A stretch of DNA of 64,000 bases from UMGS1883 sp045636425. GTDB lineage: Bacteria; Bacillota; Clostridia; UMGS1883. Where the stretch lies: positions 62,001 to 126,000 of the forward strand of contig JAZTXM010000013.1 in the NCBI GenBank assembly GCA_045636425.1, in the 5' to 3' direction. Made by a program: the position numbers and the translations under genes. The notes under the pieces are model-generated. The model searched no databases. It saw only the letters and a list, made by a program, of their open reading frames with translations, and was not told the origin of the DNA. Below are positions 27,312 through 33,798 of the stretch, piece after piece (position 1 is the stretch's first letter; every line of letters begins with the position of its first letter).

Positions 27312-27340
27312 TTGTGTTTGGTGGAGAAATATGGTATAAT
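27312..27340 (+). promoter_or_regulatory. Promoter for the lipoprotein operon in the element
   Basis: TTGTGT, 17 bases and perfect TATAAT, 30 bases before the ATG at 27370. A short palindromic tract with repeated ACTAGT (27250-27268) lies upstream. Confidence 0.7.
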
Positions 27341-27369
27341 ATATAAAAAACAAGGAAGGAAAATGAAAT

Positions 27370-27840
27370 ATGAAAAGAATTGTTGCTATTTTAATGACTG
27401 GATTGATTTTATTAACTTTGTCTGCTTGTGGACATGAACACGATGTTAATGTTGGTATATGTTCTACTTGTGGAGAATTTCAAAATCAAGATTTGGTAAC
27501 ATCAATAAAAAACAAACTTTCGGAAGCAAATAGTGAACTTAATATAGCATTGTCGTATATGAGCAGCAGTAATGACAATAATTCAACAGTATATAATGCC
27601 ATTATCAATATGCAAACATACATAGATAATTCAAAAACATATTTGAATGAAGCAAAGGATATGTGTGGCGAATATAAAGAATTAAATAGTACAAAAAATG
27701 CCATAAATACTGCTATTAATAAAATACCATCTATTCCATCAAATAGTAGTACAAGTTCATTAGAGAATTATTTGGACAATTTGAAATTATACGTTGCTGC
27801 ATTAGCAGAGGCACAATTAAAAATTTTATATGTTAAATAA
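27370..27840 (+). CDS. Putative lipoprotein, 156 aa
   Basis: A signal peptide with lipobox (ILLTLSACG, modified Cys at residue 20) marks it as a membrane-anchored lipoprotein. The mature part begins with a His/Cys-rich patch (GHEHDVNVGICSTCGE) that could bind metal. The rest is a helical, asparagine- and serine-rich segment resembling a four-helix arrangement. CAAGGAAGGAAAATGAAAT supplies the ribosome-binding site. It is first in a three-gene run inside the cotJC element. No family recognised. Confidence 0.7.
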   Translation: MKRIVAILMTGLILLTLSACGHEHDVNVGICSTCGEFQNQDLVTSIKNKLSEANSELNIALSYMSSSNDNNSTVYNAIINMQTYIDNSKTYLNEAKDMCGEYKELNSTKNAINTAINKIPSIPSNSSTSSLENYLDNLKLYVAALAEAQLKILYVK

Positions 27841-27857
27841 TTAGGAGTTAGATTGGT

Positions 27858-28268
27858 ATGAAGAAATATTTTTTAGTTGGTTTTATAACTTTAATATTAT
27901 TGGTAATGTGTGGTTGTGGTAATACCCAACACGAATATAAAATGGGGAATTGGTCAACAGCAAGAAATGATGCTGCTGACAACTTAGCAAGTGCACGTGA
28001 AAAATATGTTGGTGAGTATTATTCCTTTACAGGAGAACTGACATATATTGCTGAGGGGTATATTGCAGTTGACGAAGTAAATCCAGGAAAATATACTTCA
28101 GGTGTTACCTGTACTACCAAAGATAAAGATTTGTGTGATATAATTTTAGGCCTTAAAAAAGGTGATATGGTTACAGTAAAGGGAAAGATTACTGACATAG
28201 AACATGATGCATTAGGAAATACTGCTCAAATGGATATGGATGTTTATGAAATTATAGAAAAGGATTAA
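27858..28268 (+). CDS. Putative OB-fold lipoprotein, 136 aa
   Basis: Signal peptide with a lipobox-like MCGCG near residue 20. The mature part resembles the tRNA_anti-like/OB-fold lipoproteins common in Firmicutes, with YYSFTGELTYIAEGYIAV and LKKGDMVTVKGKITDIEHD patterns. It lies 17 bases after the first lipoprotein and 11 bases before the small zinc-finger gene, so the three are probably one transcript. Cargo of the cotJC element; function unknown. Confidence 0.7.
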   Translation: MKKYFLVGFITLILLVMCGCGNTQHEYKMGNWSTARNDAADNLASAREKYVGEYYSFTGELTYIAEGYIAVDEVNPGKYTSGVTCTTKDKDLCDIILGLKKGDMVTVKGKITDIEHDALGNTAQMDMDVYEIIEKD

Positions 28269-28279
28269 GGAGAATTTAT

Positions 28280-28498
28280 ATGCCTGTAATTTTTAGAGAT
28301 TATTGCACGTGTGGAAAATGCAAAAAAGAGTTTGAATGGGTAAGATTTGACTTGATTAGAACATCATCGTATGAAGTACAAACAATACCTAATGAACCTA
28401 AAGCCTATGTAATTAACCAAGATGGTAACAATTATGAACTTTCGGTTGTATGCCCATTCTGTGATTTTGAAAATATTTTTACTTATGAGGATAAGTGA
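28280..28498 (+). CDS. Small CxxC zinc-binding protein, 72 aa
   Basis: Small cytoplasmic protein with CTCGKCKKEFEW near the start and CPFCDFENIF near the end, a likely four-cysteine zinc knuckle. AAGGAGAATTTAT precedes the ATG. Last gene of the element's lipoprotein operon; a bidirectional stem-loop follows. Not recognised further. Being small and Cys-rich, it could bind nucleic acid, but nothing shows this. Confidence 0.65.
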   Translation: MPVIFRDYCTCGKCKKEFEWVRFDLIRTSSYEVQTIPNEPKAYVINQDGNNYELSVVCPFCDFENIFTYEDK

Positions 28499-28508
28499 AA
28501 AATTTGTT

Positions 28509-28617
28509 AAAAGTGACGAATTTTTATGCAGTTTTGATTAATTTTAATTATTTTTAGCATTTAACATTCAACTTAACATTGAGATTACAACATTAAAAAA
28601 TTTCGTCACTTTTTTTC
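28509..28617. terminator. Distant inverted repeat closing the lipoprotein operon
   Basis: AAAAGTGACGAATTTTT at 28509 and AAATTTCGTCACTTTTTTT near 28598 can pair over about 70 nt. The second arm ends in a T-run, so a terminator for rightward transcripts is likely. Confidence 0.45.
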
Positions 28618-28628
28618 GTTTCTACTTA

Positions 28629-28657
28629 TTGCGAAATTAGAAAAAATGTAGTATAAT
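28629..28657 (+). promoter_or_regulatory. Promoter of the candidate RNA gene
   Basis: TTGCGA, 17-base spacer and perfect TATAAT. Confidence 0.7.
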
Positions 28658-28663
28658 ATAATC

Positions 28664-28846
28664 ATAACAGATTTGTTATTGGTCGTATGAGTACGACATC
28701 GGCACACTTATAGTTGTTATATAAGGTGGTTGATGGTTGGTGGTGGTCTTGCTGATAGGTCAGCAAGTTATATGAGAATTATAATAGAATAATGCCCTAT
28801 GGGGGTTGTTTGAAATGTGCCTTACCTTTGGTTAGGCACATTTTTT
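28664..28846 (+). ncRNA. Candidate structured RNA of about 180 nt
   Basis: A consensus promoter just upstream and a strong terminator at 28816-28846 (TGTGCCTTACC against GGTTAGGCACA, then TTTTTT) frame a unit with no long reading frame. Inside are two clear hairpins: GTCGTA-TGAG-TACGAC (28682-28697) and CTTGCTGA-TAGG-TCAGCAAG (28747-28766). The only notable ORF is 19 codons (28733-28792, starting MVGGG), whose ribosome-binding site spacing is poor. It is either a small RNA or a short toxin-like peptide transcript. It does not match a family I know. Confidence 0.5.
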
Positions 28847-29026
28847 GTGCTTTTATATAGATAATATTTTTTCAGGGGGTGGTCTATGGCAGAGTGTTAA
28901 ATATAAGACCTTTTGAGATTTGTGTTAGCGTTGAGCATCGGTGTCAAATAAGATGTAAAATTTTTTCAACCTAATTAATTTAATGTAGTTATGGGATAAA
29001 AGCGTCAGGTCGTACAAGAGAATTTT

Positions 29027-29128
29027 ATGAATTTATCTTGTATGTGTCATGACAAGTCAGTTGAAGATATTGATGATTTTATGGAATTCAAATATTCCAG
29101 ACTATATGAAATAAAGGGGGTGAAATGA
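29027..29128 (+). CDS. Small ORF, 33 aa, upstream of resolvase-like gene
   Basis: Starts MNLSCMCHDKSVEDIDD and ends one base before the next gene's ATG, so it could be translationally coupled with it. The ribosome-binding site (AAGAGA) is weak. Two Cys near the start. No family recognised; may be a leader peptide or not translated. Confidence 0.35.
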   Translation: MNLSCMCHDKSVEDIDDFMEFKYSRLYEIKGVK

Positions 29129-29129
29129 G

Positions 29130-29660
29130 ATGTTATATGCTTATTTACTTGAAAATACTAAGAGAATTTATGAAATCAATAATAGACCTTTGTTTGAGTT
29201 GATAAGAGATTGTCACTTAAAGGACGAGCGTATCTTCATTGATTCAATGGGTGCAGATAGAACAGAATTTAAGGAGTTACAGTCAATTATTGCTGGTGGT
29301 GATACATTGATGATTCGTAGTATTATGGATATTGCTGATACGCCTATTGAAATTGTGAATTTGCTTGAATGGTTTGGTAGTCGTGGTATAGAGATTGTTT
29401 CAACACACGAGCCTGACTATGATTATAAAGAAAATTATAATTTAGTAGTAGATGTTATGGGTATGTCAGCAGAATTGACAGAAAAGAAAAGACGTTTAGG
29501 TATAGATAAGGCAAAGTTGGAAGGTCGTATGGGTAGAAAGTCTAATAAGGGAATTAAGGAAAGAGTTTTGAGATTGAAAGCAGCAGATTTTCCAAGGGAT
29601 GAAATTATGAAATTATGTGGTATTAGTTATAGTACGTATTATCGTATGATAAAAAATTAA
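29130..29660 (+). CDS. Serine-resolvase-like protein lacking the catalytic serine
   Basis: A 176-residue protein with the small serine-recombinase layout. The N-terminal fold has the equivalents of 'GD.L.V..L.R' (GGDTLMIRSIMDI) and 'S..E' (IEIVSTHEP). A linker GRMGRKSNKG resembles the resolvase GRPK hinge, and the C-terminal HTH is FPRDEIMKLCGISYSTYYRM. The catalytic Y-x-RVS start is replaced by YLLENT, and the SRLxR arginines by IMDIADT, so it should not cut DNA. It may act as DNA-binding regulator or directionality factor for the large recombinase at 30221. AAAGGGGGTGAAATGAG is the ribosome-binding site. Confidence 0.7.
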   Translation: MLYAYLLENTKRIYEINNRPLFELIRDCHLKDERIFIDSMGADRTEFKELQSIIAGGDTLMIRSIMDIADTPIEIVNLLEWFGSRGIEIVSTHEPDYDYKENYNLVVDVMGMSAELTEKKRRLGIDKAKLEGRMGRKSNKGIKERVLRLKAADFPRDEIMKLCGISYSTYYRMIKN

Positions 29661-29902
29661 GATAATTTGCATCTAATTGCATCCGGATGAGTTAATGATG
29701 GTCAAAATTAAATAAGATTGAAAAAATATGAATATATTTAATTTTGATATGTCAAGAACATTGTCAAATCAACATTTTTCATTTTGAAAATGATGGCAAG
29801 GGTAAATTGTTGATATAACAATCATTCAAGATGTTTTATAAAAATCAGGAAAATAAAAAGAACAGAATTTAAAAAACAAGGAAAGGAAACTCTAAAAAAT
29901 TT

Positions 29903-30145
29903 ATGATTGGGGGTATCCTTTTGGGTAATAATTCATTTAGACAAGCAATGGCATCATATCTTTATAATGGTGATGTTATGTTTGATTCAAAAAAGAATTT
30001 TGTTCTTTCTACTGATGAAAAGAAAAGATTAACTAGTGATATAAAGATTGGTATATATAAAGAATTAAATAGTAAATCTCTCTTATCTAATGTTCAACTT
30101 TCTTTTCTGTTGGAAAAAGAAAAGAATAAAAATTTTAAAAATTAG
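29903..30145 (+). CDS. Small unknown protein upstream of the recombinase
   Basis: About 74-80 residues. A TTG at 29921 (giving MGNNSFRQAMASYLYNGD) is the likelier start, because GGGGG sits 9 bases upstream; the ATG at 29903 has no good site. The protein is basic and lysine-rich at its end. It directly precedes the recombinase promoter. By position it is a candidate accessory or directionality protein. No family recognised. The 240 bases before it hold only AT-rich sequence with a CATTTTGAAAATG palindrome. Confidence 0.5.
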   Translation: MIGGILLGNNSFRQAMASYLYNGDVMFDSKKNFVLSTDEKKRLTSDIKIGIYKELNSKSLLSNVQLSFLLEKEKNKNFKN

Positions 30146-30183
30146 TTGACTAAAGGGGTTGGTCACGTTAGAATGCGTTGACC
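30146..30183 (+). promoter_or_regulatory. Recombinase promoter with overlapping palindrome
   Basis: TTGACT (30146), 17 bases and TAGAAT (30169-30174). An imperfect palindrome GGTCACG...GCGTTGACC (30161-30183) covers the -10 box, as an operator would. No convincing sigma-E or sigma-K promoter was seen. Confidence 0.5.
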
Positions 30184-30220
30184 ATCCCAAAGATAAAATA
30201 GATAAGTGAGGTATAAGATA

Positions 30221-31921
30221 ATGGAATTTTTAAGTAATAGTAAAAATGTTTTAAGAAATTGTGTTTTATTAAATAATGGTATTAGTGATAAATCAAACAA
30301 TATAATTACAAATGTAATAAATGTTGCTGCTTATGCAAGGGTAAGTACAGATGCAGATGACCAAGTAAACAGTTTTGAATCACAGGTAAAATATTTTACA
30401 GAATATATTAGTAAGCAAGAAAATTGGAATTTGGTTAAGGTTTATAGTGATGAGGGTATTTCAGGAACAAGCACAAAAAATCGTTTGGGTTTTACAACAA
30501 TGATTGATGATGCTTTGGCTGGGAAAATTGATTTAATACTAACAAAAGAGATTTCTCGTTTTTCAAGAAATGTTGCTGATACCATTCAATATACACGTAT
30601 GCTAAAAGAACATAATGTTGATGTGGTATTTTCATTGGATGGTATTGACACGAGAAATAGTGAATCAGAATTCAAACTTACTATTTTTTCTGCATTAGCA
30701 CAAGAAGAAAGCAGAAAGACATCAGAACGTGTCAAGTGGGGACAAAAAAGGCAGATGGAAAAAGGTGTTGTTTTTGGGCGCAATTTGTTGGGATATAAAG
30801 TTAAAGAGGGTAAGTTGTATCTTGTTGAGGATGAGGCTGAAATTGTCAAGTTAATTTTTCACAAGTACCTCAACGAGGGCAAGGGAACTCACATTATTGC
30901 AAGAGAACTCAAAGAAGAAGGCATAAAGCCTTACGACCCTGATGGCAGAGCAAAGTACAAGAATGATTGGAGTAACACTCAAATATTAAGGGTGTTGCGC
31001 AATGAGAAATATGTGGGTGACCTCTGCCAAAAGAAGACATATACAAAGGACTTTTTAGACCACAAAAAGCGTTATAATCGTGGTGTAGAAGAAAAGATAT
31101 ACCTAAGAGACCATCATCCAGAGATTGCAATAATCAGTAGAGAAATGTGGGATGCAACACAGAAAGAGTTAGAAAGACGTACTACTACGGCAGAACAGAA
31201 GTCCAAGCATAGTAACAGATATTGGGCATCTGGAAAGGTTTTTTGTGGGGTATGTGGGGAAAGGTTTGTAAACAAGATTAAAAAGACGTCTGTGGGTAGT
31301 TCAAGAGCGTGGAATTGCTTAAATCACGTTAAGGCTGCAGCTTTTAGAAATGCAGAATGTTCTATGAGTGAGTGGGCAAATGATAAAAGTTTAAAGAATA
31401 TTGTCTTATATATTCTTAATGTTCTTGTAGATAACAAAGAAGAATTAAAACAAGAAATAATCAAGGATATAGCAGATTTAAGCATTGAAGACAAAACAGG
31501 GTCTATTGATAAATTACAAAGCAAGATTGATAAGTTAGAAAAAAGCAAACTCAAGCTTATTGACATAAGATTAGCAGATGAAATAAAACAAGCAGATTTC
31601 TTAATAAAGCAAAAAGAGATTGAAGATGCTATTTCAAAGTTGTATGATGAATTAGATAAGGTAAAAGAGTTAGAGAATATTAAGCAAAAGCAACAAGATA
31701 GAATGAATAGTATTATTGCTGAAATTGATAGGGTGCTGACCTTAAAGGATGAAGATTTAGACCACCTTTTAGGAACAGTTACACAAAGCATCACAGTATA
31801 TGAAGGTCATACAGTTGTGGTAAGGCTTAAAGACATCCCATTTAATTTTAAGGTGGCTTATAAGTCAACAGGTAAGTTAGATACATATAGGACGGAGATT
31901 TTAAGTCTTGAAGTGGTATAA
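30221..31921 (+). CDS. Large serine recombinase
   Basis: Site-specific DNA recombinase of 566 residues. The N-terminal catalytic domain has the nucleophilic serine in AAYARVSTDADDQ near residue 40, ISRFSRNVADT and SALAQEESRKTSERVKWG. The recombinase domain follows (FGRNLLGYKV to YLRDHHPEI), then a zinc ribbon (CGVCGERF with CLNH and C) and a C-terminal coiled coil (about residues 415-505) before the last beta strands. The ATG at 30221 follows GTGAGGTATAAGATA. It ends about 77 bases from the right att core, as integrases of this type do. Its job is inferred to be integration into, and excision from, cotJC. Confidence 0.92.
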   Translation: MEFLSNSKNVLRNCVLLNNGISDKSNNIITNVINVAAYARVSTDADDQVNSFESQVKYFTEYISKQENWNLVKVYSDEGISGTSTKNRLGFTTMIDDALAGKIDLILTKEISRFSRNVADTIQYTRMLKEHNVDVVFSLDGIDTRNSESEFKLTIFSALAQEESRKTSERVKWGQKRQMEKGVVFGRNLLGYKVKEGKLYLVEDEAEIVKLIFHKYLNEGKGTHIIARELKEEGIKPYDPDGRAKYKNDWSNTQILRVLRNEKYVGDLCQKKTYTKDFLDHKKRYNRGVEEKIYLRDHHPEIAIISREMWDATQKELERRTTTAEQKSKHSNRYWASGKVFCGVCGERFVNKIKKTSVGSSRAWNCLNHVKAAAFRNAECSMSEWANDKSLKNIVLYILNVLVDNKEELKQEIIKDIADLSIEDKTGSIDKLQSKIDKLEKSKLKLIDIRLADEIKQADFLIKQKEIEDAISKLYDELDKVKELENIKQKQQDRMNSIIAEIDRVLTLKDEDLDHLLGTVTQSITVYEGHTVVVRLKDIPFNFKVAYKSTGKLDTYRTEILSLEVV

Positions 31922-31928
31922 ATAAAAG

Positions 31929-31960
31929 GGCAAAGCATACTGAAAACAGTAGGCTTTGCC
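31929..31960 (+). terminator. Stem-loop after the recombinase
   Basis: GGCAAAGCATACTG pairs with CAGTAGGCTTTGCC (one mismatch), AAAA loop, just after the stop. Confidence 0.65.
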
Positions 31961-31974
31961 TATCTTTGTATAAA

Positions 31975-32025
31975 GGAGCAAAATCATCGCTGATAGACCT
32001 ATATCATTCAAAGTAGACTTTGTTA
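31975..32025. promoter_or_regulatory. Right attachment site of the cotJC element
   Basis: The core CC is at 31998-31999. The element arm has GCAAAATCATC at 31978-31988, 9 nt left of the core. The host arm to the right encodes the CotJC residues SMPNEITKSTLNDI. Confidence 0.75.
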
Positions 32026-32182
32026 TTTCGTTAGGCATGCTGAAGCGTTGACTGAGATAACGTAACGATGCTCCGAGTTCCCCGTCGGGGCCACCATACT
32101 GACTCATTATAATTTGTGCCATTTTAGGGTTTGGGTTTTTTATTTTAATCGGAAACTGTAACTTTTTTTCATATATCCACAT
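31998..32182 (-). pseudogene. cotJC: cotJC, N-terminal part (interrupted gene)
   Basis: The first 61 full codons plus GG of codon 62 of CotJC: starts MWIYEKKLQFPIKIKNP and contains GGPDGELGASLRYL, with the first metal-ligand helix, then ends TKSTLNDIG at the element border. Reading on into the element gives about 30 unrelated residues to a stop at 31901. AAAGAAAGGAGTTAAATT is a strong ribosome-binding site, 3 bases past cotJB. In the integrated state the product would lack most ligands. Excision joins it in frame to 26649-27033. Confidence 0.92.
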
Positions 32183-32185
32183 AAT

Positions 32186-32449
32186 TTAACTCCTTTCTTT
32201 TTCCCAAGTCCAAGGGTTCTTTGACCATTGCCACGGAAGTTTATTCGGAGTTTGTGTTGCAGTTAATGGTCCGTATTTTTCCTCAAATTCTTTTCTTAAG
32301 GATTTGGCATTGCGAACAGTTTCGGTGTAAAGCTTGAGAGCACGTTCGCAATTGGGGTGAGTGTTAAGATAAAGCTGCAGGTCAAGCGCAAGGAAATCTG
32401 CCTCCTGTACTTTTTTAAGAAGGTCTCGTCTGTCATTACATTCTACCAT
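32186..32449 (-). CDS. cotJB: Spore coat protein CotJB
   Basis: An 87-residue CotJB-family protein: LLKKVQEADFLALDLQLYL, LNTHPNCERALKLY and YGPLTATQ are family-typical. In Bacillus the cotJ proteins are assembled into the inner coat under mother-cell sigma-E control. It overlaps cotJA by 7 bases and lies 3 bases before cotJC. Confidence 0.92.
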   Translation of the reverse strand: MVECNDRRDLLKKVQEADFLALDLQLYLNTHPNCERALKLYTETVRNAKSLRKEFEEKYGPLTATQTPNKLPWQWSKNPWTWEKERS

Positions 32450-32673
32450 AATTTCCTTGCCCCCTCTTTTGTATTGAATTCATTTCCGTAGACACCTAAA
32501 GGCTTATCCAGGGACGGAAATGCTGTTCCGCGTTCCAATGCCTTTTCCCTACTATACGGATTTTCGTACTTTTGGTACGGAACGTATGCATAGGCAAGCG
32601 GATAATTATCATGAATTCCGCAGGATGCTGTTTCCTCAAGCGGAACAAGCTGCATATTAAGCAAGTCTTTCAT
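32443..32673 (-). CDS. cotJA: Spore coat protein CotJA
   Basis: About 76 residues from the ATG at 32673, which follows TTAGGAAAGGAAG; the longer frame to 32778 runs through a terminator. The motifs LAYAYVPYQKYENPYS and ALERGTAFPSLDKPLGVYG are CotJA hallmarks. First gene of the cotJABC operon. A GC-rich hairpin (32702-32723, AGCGGGG / CCCCGCT) lies about 30 bases upstream of the start, in the leader. Confidence 0.92.
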   Translation of the reverse strand: MKDLLNMQLVPLEETASCGIHDNYPLAYAYVPYQKYENPYSREKALERGTAFPSLDKPLGVYGNEFNTKEGARKLW

Positions 32674-32701
32674 GCTGTGTTTTCTTCCTTTCCTAAACGT
32701 T

Positions 32702-32723
32702 ATAGCGGGGAGTTCCCCGCTAT
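32702..32723. promoter_or_regulatory. GC-rich hairpin in the cotJ leader
   Basis: ATAGCGGGGA pairs with TCCCCGCTAT. There is no U-tail, so a leader stabiliser or operator is likelier than a terminator. Confidence 0.4.
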
Positions 32724-32758
32724 TTATCATATTCAACACAGCCTTTTTTTGTGAAATG

Positions 32759-32795
32759 AAAAACAGACAAGCAATCATATTGCTTGTCTGTTTTT
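32759..32795 (-). terminator. Terminator of the KDPG aldolase-kdgK operon
   Basis: AAAACAGACAAGCAA pairs with TTGCTTGTCTGTTTT; a run of T follows on the plus strand and A/T on the minus strand, after the aldolase stop at 32808. Confidence 0.75.
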
Positions 32796-32807
32796 GTTGT
32801 TTTAGTT

Positions 32808-33773
32808 TTATTTTTTCTGGATAAGATGAACTCCGAAACCACCGAATTCTTCTGCAAGATAGATGAACTTTCTTGTTCCATCGTCATTATATGTAGCACT
32901 TTCTTCGTTGAACTTAACACCTTTTGCACCAAGATGGTAAATAGCTCTTTCAACGTTATTGGTAAGAATTGCAATATGACCGCACTTTCCGGGACCCATT
33001 GACTTCATTACCTCGAACTGAGAACCAACGAACATACCCTTTGCACTTTCTTTTTCAATATCCTTACCCATAAGGAGAGAAAGCATATTTGCGGTAGTCT
33101 TTGCCTGCTCCTCACTTTCGTGGTTAATACCGATATGTCCGATTTCAAGACCAAGCATTGTGCTTACGGATTTCTTGGTAAGGTTTGTAATTTCATCCCA
33201 CTGGTCATTATCAATAAAGCTCTCTTTAACCATGAAGCTACCGCCGCAAGCAATAATTTTATTGCAACCGAGGTAATTATTAACGTTGTCAAGACTAACG
33301 CCGCCTGTGGGCATAAACTTAACGTTGCCATAGGGTGCTGACATAGCCTTAATCTTGTCAAGTCCGCCGCTCTGCTCAGCAGGGAAGAATTTTACAACCT
33401 TAAGACCAAGCTCAAGTGCCTGCTCAATTTCAGAAGGAGTTGTACAACCGGGAAGCGGAGTAACACCCTTTTCAAGACACCATGAAACAACCTTGGGGTT
33501 AAAGCCGGGGCTTACGATAAACTTAGCACCTGCGTCAAGCGCTCTCTGTGCCTGCTCAATTGTGAGAACAGTACCTGCACCCACAACCATATCGGGATAA
33601 GCCTGAGTGATTGCACGGATTGCATCCTCAGCAGCATCTGTTCTGAATGTAACCTCAGCTGCTGCAAGACCGCCGTCAATAAGAGCTTTTGCAAGCGGTA
33701 CAGCCTTAGAAGCATCGTTAATTTTTATAACCGGAATAATACCGATGTTGTAAATCTGTTTTAACATATCCAT
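32808..33773 (-). CDS. KDPG aldolase fused to a glyoxalase-like (VOC) domain
   Basis: Residues 1-210 are a 2-keto-3-deoxy-6-phosphogluconate aldolase (Eda): EVTFRTDAAEDAI with the catalytic Glu, VGAGTVLTIEQA, the Schiff-base Lys in VKFFPAEQ and MPTGGVSLDNV. Residues 215-321 are a VOC-type domain (IGHIGINHES, CGHIAILTNNVERAIYHL, FGGFGVHLIQ). It cleaves KDPG to pyruvate and glyceraldehyde-3-phosphate; the VOC part may bind a metal or a sugar acid. It follows kdgK by 25 bases, completing the lower uronate pathway. Confidence 0.9.
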   Translation of the reverse strand: MDMLKQIYNIGIIPVIKINDASKAVPLAKALIDGGLAAAEVTFRTDAAEDAIRAITQAYPDMVVGAGTVLTIEQAQRALDAGAKFIVSPGFNPKVVSWCLEKGVTPLPGCTTPSEIEQALELGLKVVKFFPAEQSGGLDKIKAMSAPYGNVKFMPTGGVSLDNVNNYLGCNKIIACGGSFMVKESFIDNDQWDEITNLTKKSVSTMLGLEIGHIGINHESEEQAKTTANMLSLLMGKDIEKESAKGMFVGSQFEVMKSMGPGKCGHIAILTNNVERAIYHLGAKGVKFNEESATYNDDGTRKFIYLAEEFGGFGVHLIQKK

Positions 33774-33798
33774 TGTTTTTTATCTTCCTTTCCCCAAT

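Larger units (their letters stand above)
27034..31999. mobile_element. Skin-like integrated element interrupting cotJC
   Basis: About 4.96 kb of visibly more AT-rich DNA lies between the two halves of cotJC. Both borders have a CC dinucleotide on the plus strand (27034-27035 and 31998-31999). The element carries a large serine recombinase at the right end, a promoter-lipoprotein-lipoprotein-zinc-finger operon, a structured RNA unit and a dead resolvase-like gene. Near the ends inside the element are inverted GCAAAATCATC copies (27045-27055, and 31978-31988 on the plus strand), each 9 nt from the core. Excision between the cores would remove 4,964 bp and restore the cotJC frame exactly. Confidence 0.9.

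Noticed and set aside
28664..28846. 6S RNA or a known riboswitch for the structured RNA unit
   Set aside because: No long closing stem with central bubble as in 6S RNA, no riboswitch core recognised, and it does not precede a matching gene within the same transcript.
31901..32182. 93-codon ORF on the minus strand
   Set aside because: It is the CotJC N-terminus reading on by chance into the element; only the first 62 codons are coding.
32674..32758. Sigma-E promoter for cotJA
   Set aside because: Expected from Bacillus, but no convincing -35/-10 pair with proper spacing was found; only short AT-rich partial matches.
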